From NCBI GenBank assembly GCA_006969905.1, contig CP030887.1:2778730-2842729 (forward strand): 64,000 nucleotides of DNA, in the 5' to 3' direction. The position numbers and the translations under genes were made by a program. The notes beneath the pieces are model-generated. The model was not told the DNA's origin. It did not search any database and was given only the letters and a program-made list of their open reading frames with translations. Of the stretch, positions 16,981 through 25,596 are shown piece by piece; the stretch's first letter is position 1; each line of letters opens with the position of its first letter. Origin of the DNA: Balneolaceae bacterium. Lineage in GTDB: Bacteria; Bacteroidota; Rhodothermia; Balneolales; Balneolaceae.

Positions 16981-17024
16981 TTGCTTCACTTCGTTCGCAA
17001 AAGTATATGGTTTTGCAAAGGTTC
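16981..17024 (+). repeat. Dispersed repeat copy A (REP-like)
   Basis: Begins TTGCTTCACTTCGTTCGCAA and continues with a TATATGG core to AAAGGTTC. Nearly the same sequence occurs at 24347-24392, and in reverse complement at 47950-47987. TTGC/GCAA ends allow a short hairpin. Confidence 0.7.
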
Positions 17025-17141
17025 CTATTTAAAGAATTCGAAGCCTGTAATTCATGTAATAGTTAGTTAATCCATTCCATAACTGAAAAGAATTTGTAGA
17101 AAGCTTGTGATAAGTATGAATGATTGCCGATATTTTCGGTA

Positions 17142-18368
17142 ATGGAAATCAAAAAAACCAACTCTTATCTTATCATATTTGCTCTTTGGATGCTTGTTTT
17201 TTCTGCAAGTAGCCAAATTATGATTATAGCTCCAATCCTGCCAGAAATTGGAGAAACACTCGGTACCCCTAAAGAACTACTTGGTAATCTGGTTACAGTT
17301 TACGCCATTATGGTTGGTATTTTTGCCATTATAATGGGGCCTTTCTCAGATAAAATCGGCCGACGAAAAATTCTTATGCTGGGAACAGGGAGCATGGCTT
17401 TCTTTCTTTTCTGCCATGCCTTTGTAACAAATTTTACTACTTTTTTAATAGTACGGGCCATGGCGGGTATGGCAGGTGGTGTGCTTAGTGGCTCGGCTGT
17501 TGCTTACGTTGGGGACTATTTTCCCTATGAAAAAAGAGGTTGGGCGAACGGATGGATAATGAGTGGTATTGCTGTTGGTCAAATACTTGGGATCCCCATT
17601 GGCACCTTTCTAGCAGAAAATTTTGGCTTCAAATCCCCTTTTATTCTGTTTGCAGGAATAATGGCACTCACTTTTATCCTGATCTTTCTAAAGGTCCCAC
17701 AACCCCCTGTTGAGCTACATACCGATAAACTTACTATTAGCTCCTCATTGCGAAAGTACCTGGATCTTTTAAAACGAAATGATGTAAGGTCTGTTTCTTT
17801 ATGCTACTTACTGATGTTTTTGAGCTTATCTGTTTTCATTATATATCTTCCGACATGGCTTGAGGAAACTTTTGGGATTTCTTTAACAACCATCGGTTAT
17901 TTATTCGCTGTTGGCGGTATTGCTAACGTAGTTGCTGGGCCAAGTTCGGGATGGATTTCAGACAAAATCGGACGAAAGAACATGATTATTACATCATGCA
18001 TTGGCTTATCCATCCTTATGTACTTTACAACTACATTGGTGACAGGCATATCAATGGCTTTCTTTCTATTCCCGGCGGTCATGGTTCTAATTGCAATGCG
18101 AATCAGCCCATTCCAGGCACTTTCTTCTGAGCTGGTAAAATCTAATAATCGTGGGACATTAATGAGTTTGTTGGTTGCAATTGGCCAAGTTGGGTACGGG
18201 CTTGGAGGTACAGTGGCAGGCCCCCTCTATACGTTAACAGGATATACAAGTAATACTTATTTTGGAGCAGCAGCCATTTTGTTAACCGCTGTAGTTGTCT
18301 GGAAGTTTGTTCCCGAACCTGAACTGGTAAAGAAGCCTCTTATTGACTCCTCCTTGATCGATACATAG
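17142..18368 (+). CDS. Major facilitator superfamily transporter
   Basis: 408 residues with about 12 membrane helices. MFS signatures: GPFSDKIGRRKIL between helices 2 and 3 and its half-repeat GWISDKIGRKNMI between helices 8 and 9 (motif A), plus GSAVAYVGDYFPYEKRGWANG (shown in family as motif B-like; here residues about 122-142). I chose ATG at 17142; an upstream TTG at 17124 would add six residues and has no ribosome site. Resembles drug:H+ antiporter-1 type efflux pumps, substrate unknown. Confidence 0.87.
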   Translation: MEIKKTNSYLIIFALWMLVFSASSQIMIIAPILPEIGETLGTPKELLGNLVTVYAIMVGIFAIIMGPFSDKIGRRKILMLGTGSMAFFLFCHAFVTNFTTFLIVRAMAGMAGGVLSGSAVAYVGDYFPYEKRGWANGWIMSGIAVGQILGIPIGTFLAENFGFKSPFILFAGIMALTFILIFLKVPQPPVELHTDKLTISSSLRKYLDLLKRNDVRSVSLCYLLMFLSLSVFIIYLPTWLEETFGISLTTIGYLFAVGGIANVVAGPSSGWISDKIGRKNMIITSCIGLSILMYFTTTLVTGISMAFFLFPAVMVLIAMRISPFQALSSELVKSNNRGTLMSLLVAIGQVGYGLGGTVAGPLYTLTGYTSNTYFGAAAILLTAVVVWKFVPEPELVKKPLIDSSLIDT

Positions 18369-18383
18369 GTCGTTAGCGATTTT

Positions 18384-18418
18384 TTCTTTCGTGTACTTAG
18401 ATTTAATATGTAACTTTG
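18384..18418 (+). promoter_or_regulatory. Putative TAnnTTTG-type promoter for the triple-repeat lipoprotein gene
   Basis: TAACTTTG at 18411-18418 matches the Bacteroidota -7 consensus TAnnTTTG. A T-rich stretch lies about 20 bp upstream where the -33 element would be. The ATG follows 33 bp downstream. Confidence 0.5.
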
Positions 18419-18451
18419 GGTGCGAATAAATATCTCTATAAGGAAAAAGCT

Positions 18452-20455
18452 ATGAAACGCCTCTTTACATTTGCACTTTTCACCATCTCAATTTGTACGA
18501 TTTTTATTGGCTGCGAAGGCACCGGTTCAGATGATTCTGTTACTATTTCAGGCAGGGTTATTAATAATGTAAACAATAATGCCATCAACGAAGCCATTGT
18601 AGAAATTACTTCTCCAGAAGAGTTGCGAACTACTGTTATTACTGATACAACAGGAGCTTTTTCATTTAAAAATGTTGAATTAACTGAAACCACCGATATA
18701 ATTATTGAGGCAAAAAAAACAGGGTTTGATAGAGTAAGTCTTACCGTAGTGGCTTCTCCCGGACTTGAAGTTGATCTTGATCAGCCGTTGGCATTAATAC
18801 CTGAAACCAATCTTGATGAAGCTATTTCGATTTCAGGAGTTGTCCAGAATCAAATTAATAACGCACCCCTTAATGAGGCCATCGTAGAAATTGTTTCTCC
18901 TGAAGAACTAAATCAGGCCTTTGTAACAGGAGCAAACGGGGAATTTACTTTTTCTGAGATAGGTTTGGCACGTACTACAGATATAGTAATAGAAGCCAAA
19001 AAAACCGGGTTTGACCGCAAATCTTTAACAGTAGTAGCAACACCTGGTTTAAATATTACATTGGAAAATCCATTTGTGCTTGTTCCTGAAAACAATACAG
19101 AGGCAGCTGTTTCAGTATCAGGAAGAATAATTGATGAGTCAACAGGACTGGGCCTTAACCAGGCTATTGTTGATCTCGCCAATCCTAACGAGCTTTATCA
19201 AACCTTTACTACGGATGGTACGGGTGAATTCACATTCGAGGATATAAATATTAACAGAACTACTGTTATAACTATTGAGGCACAAAAAACAGGGTACGAA
19301 AAACAATCCGTTGAAGTAGTTGTTACTCCAGGATTAGAAGTAAATCTTCAAAATCCGTTAGTGCTATCCCCTATTGACGAAACCGGTGGCGGTGATGGAG
19401 GTGGTGTATTTGGGCCTTCAACCGGGGCGGCTCAAATCATCTTGTTAGGAACACCTAATCCGCAATCAATAAACATCGCTGAAACAGGAAATCAAATCAG
19501 CAGTTCATTTACTTTTGAGGTCCAGGATTCCGCTGGCCGTGCACTCACCAGTAGTAACCCTGCAATCGTGGAATTTGAAATTCTTTCAGGCCCTGGAGGT
19601 GGTGAAGCAGTTACGCCAACAAGCATTGTAACTAATGCTCAGGGTCAGGTTACTACTTCTTTGTTTAGTGGTAATGCGGCAGGTCCTGTTAAAGTTCAGG
19701 CTAGTATAACCAGAACCGATTTAACTCCAAATTTAGTTATAAAATCTACCCCTGTATTAATCGCAATTCATGGTGGATTTCCTAGCCCAAATCACTTCAG
19801 TATGACGGCCGAAACCCGAAATATTGAAGGTCTGTCATTCAATAATATTAAGGATCCTCTCACAGTAATTATTGGTGATGAGTTTAGTAATCCTGTAAAA
19901 CCCGGTACTGCTGTTTACTTTAGCACAACAGGCGGTATTGTTCAGGGTTCTGCACAAACCGACAATGATGGAATTGCAAGTGTTAATTTAATCACTGCAG
20001 ACCCACGACCCGCTAATGGCTTGGTTACAATTACTGCCAGTACAGTTGATAAAAATGACAATGTAATTACTACGAACGCTACTGTTCTCTTTTCCGGAAC
20101 TCCTCAAACACCGGTTATTACTTCCGGTAATTCAAATTTCGCTATCCCTGAAAATGGAGGCGTTACTTTTACTTACCAAGTTACAGACCAGCTAGGAAAC
20201 CCTTTAGCCAAAGGAACACAATTTACAGTAGAAGTAGGCGAAGGACTTGATTTATCCGGGGATGTAGATTTTCAGCTTGGTGATTATCTTGCACCCGGCC
20301 CCGGTGCTACACAGTTTTCTTTTTCAGTAGCGGATACCGATGACGAAAATAATACAGTGACCGAAACAACTATAAAAATAAAAGTCACAACCCCGAAAGG
20401 CCAAGAATCCTCAATCACACTTAACGGCACAAGAGCTAAAGCAATAAAAAAATAA
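18452..20455 (+). CDS. Lipoprotein with three carboxypeptidase-regulatory-like repeats and Ig-like domains
   Basis: 667 residues from the ATG at 18452, which has an AAGGAAAA ribosome site and directly starts the signal peptide (MKRLFTFALF, lipobox FIGC, Cys19). Three tandem repeats of about 95 residues follow; each starts like VTISGRV, contains NEAIVEI or NQAIVDL, then F-F and EAKKTGF or EAQKTGY, and ends near LVLxPE. This is the CarboxypepD_reg/CNA-B-like beta-sandwich pattern. After a Gly-rich linker (about residue 312-322) come at least two Ig-like (Big_1/invasin-like) domains. Surface-exposed and probably structural or adhesive; function unknown. The next gene begins 17 bp downstream. Confidence 0.8.
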   Translation: MKRLFTFALFTISICTIFIGCEGTGSDDSVTISGRVINNVNNNAINEAIVEITSPEELRTTVITDTTGAFSFKNVELTETTDIIIEAKKTGFDRVSLTVVASPGLEVDLDQPLALIPETNLDEAISISGVVQNQINNAPLNEAIVEIVSPEELNQAFVTGANGEFTFSEIGLARTTDIVIEAKKTGFDRKSLTVVATPGLNITLENPFVLVPENNTEAAVSVSGRIIDESTGLGLNQAIVDLANPNELYQTFTTDGTGEFTFEDININRTTVITIEAQKTGYEKQSVEVVVTPGLEVNLQNPLVLSPIDETGGGDGGGVFGPSTGAAQIILLGTPNPQSINIAETGNQISSSFTFEVQDSAGRALTSSNPAIVEFEILSGPGGGEAVTPTSIVTNAQGQVTTSLFSGNAAGPVKVQASITRTDLTPNLVIKSTPVLIAIHGGFPSPNHFSMTAETRNIEGLSFNNIKDPLTVIIGDEFSNPVKPGTAVYFSTTGGIVQGSAQTDNDGIASVNLITADPRPANGLVTITASTVDKNDNVITTNATVLFSGTPQTPVITSGNSNFAIPENGGVTFTYQVTDQLGNPLAKGTQFTVEVGEGLDLSGDVDFQLGDYLAPGPGATQFSFSVADTDDENNTVTETTIKIKVTTPKGQESSITLNGTRAKAIKK

Positions 20456-20472
20456 TACGTTTACTTTTTAAA

Positions 20473-21027
20473 ATGACAGCCAACATATTCGATTATAACA
20501 GTACGGCATATAATGACCTTCTAAAAACTTACTGCGAAAATCCTAAAAGTATAAAACTGGTAGTTCTTGCAGGTACATTCAAGGATCACAGGAAGCACTG
20601 TATAAACCAGTTCATCTCCGAGACGATTGGGAAACCTGTATTTGTGGATTTATCCGAATATATAACCCGGTTTGAACAAGAAACATATCATAACCTTGAC
20701 CAGTTATTTAGTGAATTATCTTCAGTTAATAGTCTTGTCATTTTCAAAAATGCAGAAGAACTTGGCGGAGTTTATACCGGGCATACCTACTCGGTTGTCA
20801 AATATGCCTCTCCCCAGGAAAAATATTTCTTAAAGAAACTTAAAGAGCTCAATTGCCTCGCACTTGTTGAGTTCATAAACGAAGACCACCTTGACCGTAC
20901 TATCGCAAGAAATGCGGATGCAGTTATCCGGTTCAAGGTTCCATCATCCACTATTGAGAAGATATTCTGGGCAATTACACAGTTTAAAGTGAATGGTTCT
21001 TCCCTGCCTTCTCGTCGACCAGTATAA
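20473..21027 (+). CDS. Hypothetical protein, possible degenerate P-loop/AAA ATPase fold
   Basis: 184 residues, no signal peptide or membrane segment. LVVLAGTFKDHRKH (about 29-42) sits where a Walker A loop would be but lacks the GK[ST]. SLVIFKNAEEL (about 86-96) resembles a Walker B strand without its acidic pair, and a sensor-like strand CLALVEFINED follows. The pattern suggests an AAA-like protein that has lost nucleotide binding, but the similarity is faint. It lies between a surface lipoprotein gene and a MATE transporter gene with very short gaps, so it is probably co-transcribed. Confidence 0.55.
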   Translation: MTANIFDYNSTAYNDLLKTYCENPKSIKLVVLAGTFKDHRKHCINQFISETIGKPVFVDLSEYITRFEQETYHNLDQLFSELSSVNSLVIFKNAEELGGVYTGHTYSVVKYASPQEKYFLKKLKELNCLALVEFINEDHLDRTIARNADAVIRFKVPSSTIEKIFWAITQFKVNGSSLPSRRPV

Positions 21028-21030
21028 TAC

Positions 21031-22443
21031 ATGAATGAACCTGTAGCACCCGCTACACAAAACACTGTTTGGCAGGATATAAAAGAATCCCTTGCCGGAA
21101 CCGATAAAGATTTTACTAAAGGCAGTATAGGCAGAGCCATCCTGGTGCTTTCAATACCCATGGTATTGGAAATGCTCATGGAATCGGTATTTGCTGTAGT
21201 CGATATCTTTTTTGTTTCTAAGCTTGGTCCAGAAGCCGTTGCAACGGTTGGCATTACAGAATCGATGCTTACCATTATATATGCAGTAGCTATTGGCTTT
21301 TCAATGGCTACTACTGCTGTAATTGCCAGGCGATACGGTGAAAAGGATTATGACAAAGCTGCTCTTTCTGCTGTTCAGGCTATTCTTGTAGCCATCATCG
21401 CATCTGTACCAATTGGACTTTTGGGCGCTTTTTTCTCAAAAGACCTGCTGCACCTTATGGGAGCAACCGGGGATATCATTACCGAGTTCTCTATTTATAC
21501 CACCATCATGTTCAGTACTAATGTGGTAATTATGCTGATCTTTATTATCAATGCCATTTTCAGGGGTACAGGTGATGCAACTATATCGATGAGGGCGCTT
21601 TGGATTGCAAACGGAATCAATATCGTTCTCGATCCCATTTTGATATTTGGTTTCTGGATTTTTCCTGAAATGGGTATAGCAGGTGCAGCAACTGCCACTT
21701 CTATCGGGCGTGGCATTGGTGTTGCCTACCAGTTCTACAAGCTATCCGGGCCTAATACCCGGATTAATATTTCCATGCAGCATTTGGTTGCCAGGTGGGA
21801 CATTATGAAAAACCTGGTACGTGTTTCCCTTGGCGGTATTGGTCAGTTCATAATAGCAACCAGCAGCTGGATAGGGCTTGTCCGCATTATGGCAGAATTT
21901 GGCAGTATAGCACTTGCCGGGTATACCATTGCAATCCGAATCCTTATTTTTTCAATTCTTCCTTCCTGGGGAATGAGTAATGCAGCGGCCACTTTAGTAG
22001 GGCAAAACCTGGGAGCAGGCCAACCAGAACGTGCAGAAAAATCCACCTGGATATCAGCCGGGGTTAATATGGTGTTTCTGGGAATTGTAGGTGTCATTTT
22101 TTTCCTGTTTGCTGAAAGCCTGGTTAGTATTTTTACTTCTGATGCGGATGTAATTGACATAGGCGCCAGATCCCTGAAGATTATGAGCTACGGATACCTT
22201 GCTTATGCTTTTGGCATGGTTATTATACAAGCATTCAACGGGGCTGGTGATACTAAAACCCCTACTATTATAAACTTCTTCTGTTTCTGGTTATTGGAGA
22301 TTCCGCTTGCCTATTTTCTTGCTCTTGAATGGGGACTAAATGAGGAAGGCGTCTTCTATTCTATTGTAGTGGCGGAAGTAGCGCTAGGTATAGTAGGCTT
22401 TATTCTATTCAAAAAAGGAAACTGGAAACAAACCAAAGTCTAA
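21031..22443 (+). CDS. MATE-family efflux transporter
   Basis: 470 residues, about 12 membrane helices in two related halves. N-terminal half: SIPMVLEMLMESVFAVVDIFFVSKLG and IFRGTGDA (residues about 168-175). C-terminal half: VGQNLGAGQPERAEK and FNGAGDTKTP, all typical MATE motifs. A cytoplasmic N-terminal extension of about 35 residues precedes the first helix. Exports drugs or metabolites with Na+ or H+. Starts 4 bp after the upstream gene and its stop overlaps the next ATG (TAATG). Confidence 0.92.
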   Translation: MNEPVAPATQNTVWQDIKESLAGTDKDFTKGSIGRAILVLSIPMVLEMLMESVFAVVDIFFVSKLGPEAVATVGITESMLTIIYAVAIGFSMATTAVIARRYGEKDYDKAALSAVQAILVAIIASVPIGLLGAFFSKDLLHLMGATGDIITEFSIYTTIMFSTNVVIMLIFIINAIFRGTGDATISMRALWIANGINIVLDPILIFGFWIFPEMGIAGAATATSIGRGIGVAYQFYKLSGPNTRINISMQHLVARWDIMKNLVRVSLGGIGQFIIATSSWIGLVRIMAEFGSIALAGYTIAIRILIFSILPSWGMSNAAATLVGQNLGAGQPERAEKSTWISAGVNMVFLGIVGVIFFLFAESLVSIFTSDADVIDIGARSLKIMSYGYLAYAFGMVIIQAFNGAGDTKTPTIINFFCFWLLEIPLAYFLALEWGLNEEGVFYSIVVAEVALGIVGFILFKKGNWKQTKV

Positions 22444-22664
22444 TGAAAGTTATTGTAGCAATTGAAAAGTCTGGCCGTAGGGGAAAACAGGTAACTGTAA
22501 TCAAAAATATACAGCATAATCCCCAACACATTGAAAAAATTGCCAAGAGCTTAAAATCCCAATTAGGAACCGGAGGAACTGTGAAAGGAAAAACTATTGA
22601 GATTCAGGGCAATCATGTTGATAAAGTAAAAGCCCTCCTTGCTAAAGAGGGCTTTACTTTCTAA
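22443..22664 (+). CDS. yciH: Short SUI1/eIF1-like protein (YciH family)
   Basis: 73 residues covering only the SUI1 core: GRRGKQVTVIKNI, then LKSQLGTGGTVKGKTIEIQGNH, the family's basic loop and GTGGTVK motif. YciH of E. coli is about 108 residues, so the N-terminal tail is missing here. Relatives influence start-codon selection and ribosome behaviour. Coupled by TAATG overlap to the MATE gene. The last codons form a strong hairpin (see terminator). Confidence 0.85.
   Translation: MKVIVAIEKSGRRGKQVTVIKNIQHNPQHIEKIAKSLKSQLGTGGTVKGKTIEIQGNHVDKVKALLAKEGFTF
22629..22660 (+). terminator. Terminator-like hairpin inside the 3' end of the SUI1 gene
   Basis: AAAGCCCTC (22629-22637) pairs with GAGGGCTTT (22647-22655), nine bases, loop of nine, followed by a T-rich ACTTTCT. 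It overlaps the final codons of the gene and lies at a convergent gene boundary. Confidence 0.6.
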
Positions 22665-22680
22665 AGCTTAAAAAGACTGA

Positions 22681-23172
22681 CTATAAAGAAACTTTATTCT
22701 CTTGCCGCGGATCAAGATCGTAAAGTGAAGAAGCGGTAGCCTGAACTGTTTTATACCACTCATTTCCATACTTATCATTGATGGTATAGAAATCAGCAAA
22801 ATCCGGTTTTCTCAGGTTCATTTTCCATTCCTGGGTTTTCGACTTAAAACTGGGGTCAATATGTAATAGCTCATGGTAAATAACCATTTCCTTGGTATTA
22901 CCGTCCAGCATGTCCCAAAGCTCTCCTGATACTTCAATCAGGTAATCATTTCCTGAATAATACTTAACCTCGCGTGTGGCTTTCATACATTTAGCAGCCC
23001 GTTGTTTTGAAATATTGGGATATACCAAAAAATACCCAATCTCAGCAGGGCCAAACTCCATCTTATGCTTTTCAATTACCTTTTTTGCAATTGCCTCAAT
23101 CTCAGGCGATTCCATCAATTGCTTATCGGTAGATATGACCTCTGCCGGGCTCAAAAAATCATTCTCAGTCAT
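22681..23172 (-). CDS. Putative metallopeptidase of the phage-type HExxH family
   Basis: 163 residues, cytoplasmic. The zinc motif is YHELLHI (HExxH) about two thirds in, followed by KPDFADFY, as in the putative phage metallopeptidase family (PF18894-like). The N-terminal part (PEIEAIAKKVIEKHK, then FGPAEIGYFLVYPN) also fits. Such proteins occur in phages and bacterial chromosomes; no other phage gene is nearby. Substrate unknown. Confidence 0.75.
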   Translation of the reverse strand: MTENDFLSPAEVISTDKQLMESPEIEAIAKKVIEKHKMEFGPAEIGYFLVYPNISKQRAAKCMKATREVKYYSGNDYLIEVSGELWDMLDGNTKEMVIYHELLHIDPSFKSKTQEWKMNLRKPDFADFYTINDKYGNEWYKTVQATASSLYDLDPRQENKVSL

Positions 23173-23192
23173 AAATACTTAATACCTGGCTC

Positions 23193-23687
23193 TTATTTGT
23201 TTTTTGGAATACTCACGGAAGTAGCAACAATAGAGTACTCAATCTGGTCGCCTTTAACGGCACCAGGATCTTTGCCAGCATCTTCAGCAAAATGCTTCGC
23301 ATCTTCTTCCGAAATTACTTTTTTACTAAATGTTCCTGCAAGGGTGACCTTTTTGCCTTGTGAGTCTGTGGGAACAAAAAAACTATAATCTATAAACGTT
23401 ATACGCGCTGTACTTTCTCCACTTTGGGCTACAAAAAAGCACCCTTTATCCTGGCATACCTCAGCAATCGTAGCTTCTACAATTATCTCTTTCCCAATAT
23501 ATTCCTCTTCATTTGTAATCACCTCATTCAGGGTAAGCAGGTTTTTGGGCTCAGTGAAAACCTCACCAAAAATTTCATGAGTTTCTGTAACAGCTACGGG
23601 TTCAGAATTCCTTTTTACTTCCCCATCCTGTGCGGTTACGGATAAAGAAATGGTTAGGAGCAAAGCTGTGAATAAAAGTTGTTTCAT
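23193..23687 (-). CDS. DUF4920 exported protein
   Basis: 164 residues with an N-terminal signal peptide (cleavage near VTAQD, residue 20). The core has GKEIIVEATIAEVCQDKGCFF, where the CxxxGC pair (with following F) is the hallmark of DUF4920, a small beta-barrel OB-like domain found mainly in Bacteroidota. Periplasmic or outer-membrane associated, function unknown. Follows the metallopeptidase gene's start by 20 bp and is probably co-transcribed with it. Confidence 0.75.
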   Translation of the reverse strand: MKQLLFTALLLTISLSVTAQDGEVKRNSEPVAVTETHEIFGEVFTEPKNLLTLNEVITNEEEYIGKEIIVEATIAEVCQDKGCFFVAQSGESTARITFIDYSFFVPTDSQGKKVTLAGTFSKKVISEEDAKHFAEDAGKDPGAVKGDQIEYSIVATSVSIPKNK

Positions 23688-23909
23688 TGTCAGATTATTT
23701 TCTTATAAATATTGAAATTAGTAGCGGGGATCGACCATTTGCTACAGATAATAAAAGTAGAGTTTTCTGACTTAAATTGCGGTAACTAATTTTCTTTTTT
23801 ATCCAAAATCAGAGGTTTTAAGATTTAATACATCTTCTTTTCATTCTTCATTTCTTATTACACTTTAAGCATGTATTATCATCTGCCCAATTAACTTAGT
23901 TAAATTTGT

Positions 23910-24308
23910 ATGAGAAGCATACTGGCCGTCTTTTTCGGATTTGGACTAAGCCTGTTTATCGAAGGTTTTGCCAGAATTATTATTTCCTTCTTTCACACCC
24001 TTGAGCCGTCATTTTTTGGCATCAGCGCATTGCCCGGTACCAGCTGGATAATAGGCCTCTATATCGTTTCATTTGTATCAACATGGCTGGGAGCGATGAT
24101 GGCACTAACTATCGCAGGTTATGCTCCTTATAAGCATTTAGCTGCTTTCTTAGCTTTGATTACATTATGGATACTTTTCGAAACACTTTCGTCCATAGGT
24201 GTATCACCTATATGGTATTTGATTACTTTCCCTTCTACATCAATTCTTGGTGCTCTCACAGCCGCATATACTTTTAAACTCAATCAAAATGCGATTACAA
24301 ATTCTTAG
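23910..24308 (+). CDS. Small membrane protein of unknown function
   Basis: 132 residues, mostly hydrophobic, with four probable membrane helices (about 3-23, 43-70, 77-98, 105-122). No recognised domain. TAAATTTG at 23901-23908 matches the -7 promoter consensus and ends one base before the ATG, so either the mRNA is nearly leaderless or that match is chance. The stop codon falls within the first bases of a dispersed repeat, and the next gene starts inside this one by 20 bp. Confidence 0.6.
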   Translation: MRSILAVFFGFGLSLFIEGFARIIISFFHTLEPSFFGISALPGTSWIIGLYIVSFVSTWLGAMMALTIAGYAPYKHLAAFLALITLWILFETLSSIGVSPIWYLITFPSTSILGALTAAYTFKLNQNAITNS

Positions 24309-25596
24309 AACCCTTTACAAAACTTCTAAAATCTTAGGCTGGAAGGTTGCTTCACTTTGTTCGCAAAAGGTATATGGTTTTGTAAAAAGTTCTCTTGGTA
24401 TTTGTATTCTTTTAAGCCTTGCTAGTTGTATACCTGGAGATCAAATGTATACACTGCACTCAATTACAAACCCAACCGCCCCCGAAAGTTCACTTCCCCG
24501 GCTATTCACAGATAACACTGATAAAATATTTATGAGTTGGGTTGAGAAAAATGGCAAAGAAACAGTTCTACTCTACTCCTCACTTAAAAACGATATATGG
24601 AGCAAACCAGAAGAAATAAGCAGGTCTTCTGATTGGTTCGTAAACTGGGCAGACTTTCCCTCTGTAATTGCCCAAGACGGAAAAGCTATATCGGCTCACT
24701 GGCTAAAGAAAATACCCGGTAATACCTATTCCTATAATGTTGAGGTTGCCTCTGCTAAATCGAACTGGAATGATGTTGTAACCCCTCATACTGATAATAC
24801 AGCTACTGAACATGGTTTTGTAAGTATGGTTCCTCATTCCGATTCTACCTTTCTTTCAATATGGTTGGATGGGAGAAACATGGAAACCGGGCATGGAGGC
24901 CATGATAACTACGGTGACTTAAATACAGCTATGACTTTGCGGTCAGCTATCCTAACCCATGACTTAGACCTGCTTCAGGAAGCTGAAATTGATGCTTCGG
25001 TTTGTGAGTGTTGCGGAACTTCAGCCGTTCGTGTGAACGATGGGTTTCTTGTAGCATTCAGAAACCGTACTTCTGAAGAAATCAGGGATATTTACGTTTC
25101 AAAACTAACAAGTGAAGGCTGGTCAAAACCGATTTCCGTACATAACGACAACTGGTACATAGCTGCGTGCCCGGTAAACGGGCCTTCCCTCTCTGCCCTG
25201 GATGAGAAGGTGGCTGTTGCCTGGTATACTGCTGCCAACGACACATCCAAAGTACTGTTAAGCTTTTCTGAGAATTCAGGAAATAGCTTTGCAGAACCTA
25301 TCCGGGTTGATACAGGTTTACCACTTGGCAGAGTTGATGTACAGGTATTGGCTAATGGCCTTACTTTCGTTAGTTGGCTAGAGAGAAACCCCGATGACCG
25401 TTCTAAAGCTTATTTCATGGTGAAACTACTTTCCGGCACAAACCAGGTAATCCAGGAATTTAAGGTAGCAGAGATTTCTTCCAGCAGATCTACGGGGTTT
25501 CCGCAAATAACTTCCTCAAATAATCAACTGGTATTGGCCTGGACAGAGTTATCTGAAGATGAATCCAGGCAAATAAAAACGGCTATTCTAAAATAG
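24289..25596 (+). CDS. Lipoprotein with sialidase-like beta-propeller (BNR/Asp-box repeats)
   Basis: 435 residues from ATG 24289. The lipobox is SLASC, giving lipidation about 47 residues in, an unusually long leader because most of it is encoded by the dispersed repeat. The mature protein looks like a six-bladed propeller of the exo-sialidase superfamily, with an Asp-box-like SENSGNSF and SIWLDGRN. A CECCGTSAVRV segment near the middle is typical of uncharacterised sialidase-family proteins. No sialidase arginine triad can be assigned, so enzymatic activity is open. Converges with the phosphatase gene, overlapping by 14 bp. Confidence 0.7.
   Translation: MRLQILRTLYKTSKILGWKVASLCSQKVYGFVKSSLGICILLSLASCIPGDQMYTLHSITNPTAPESSLPRLFTDNTDKIFMSWVEKNGKETVLLYSSLKNDIWSKPEEISRSSDWFVNWADFPSVIAQDGKAISAHWLKKIPGNTYSYNVEVASAKSNWNDVVTPHTDNTATEHGFVSMVPHSDSTFLSIWLDGRNMETGHGGHDNYGDLNTAMTLRSAILTHDLDLLQEAEIDASVCECCGTSAVRVNDGFLVAFRNRTSEEIRDIYVSKLTSEGWSKPISVHNDNWYIAACPVNGPSLSALDEKVAVAWYTAANDTSKVLLSFSENSGNSFAEPIRVDTGLPLGRVDVQVLANGLTFVSWLERNPDDRSKAYFMVKLLSGTNQVIQEFKVAEISSSRSTGFPQITSSNNQLVLAWTELSEDESRQIKTAILK
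24306..24392 (+). repeat. Dispersed repeat copy B, inside coding sequence
   Basis: 24306-24336 matches the reverse complement of 48040-48070 in about 27 of 31 bases. 24347-24392 matches copy A at 16981-17024. The copy contributes the N-terminal codons of the following lipoprotein gene and the stop codon of the previous gene. Confidence 0.7.

Larger units (their letters stand above)
16730..17141. other. Long divergent intergenic region between pilus operon and MFS gene
   Basis: About 410 bp, AT-rich, without a credible ORF. It holds the Shine-Dalgarno sequence of the pilin gene and one copy of the dispersed repeat at 16981-17024. Promoters for both directions must lie here. A minus-strand TACTTTTG (16998-17005) fits the TAnnTTTG -7 consensus but lies inside the repeat and has no well-spaced upstream element. 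Confidence 0.6.

Noticed and set aside
16998-17005. TACTTTTG on the minus strand as promoter of the pilus operon
   Set aside because: It fits TAnnTTTG but lies in a repeat copy, has no -33 element at the right spacing and is about 270 bp from the start codon.
22681-23172. Phage-type metallopeptidase considered as a prophage remnant
   Set aside because: No other phage gene, integrase or attachment site lies nearby; the family also occurs on chromosomes.
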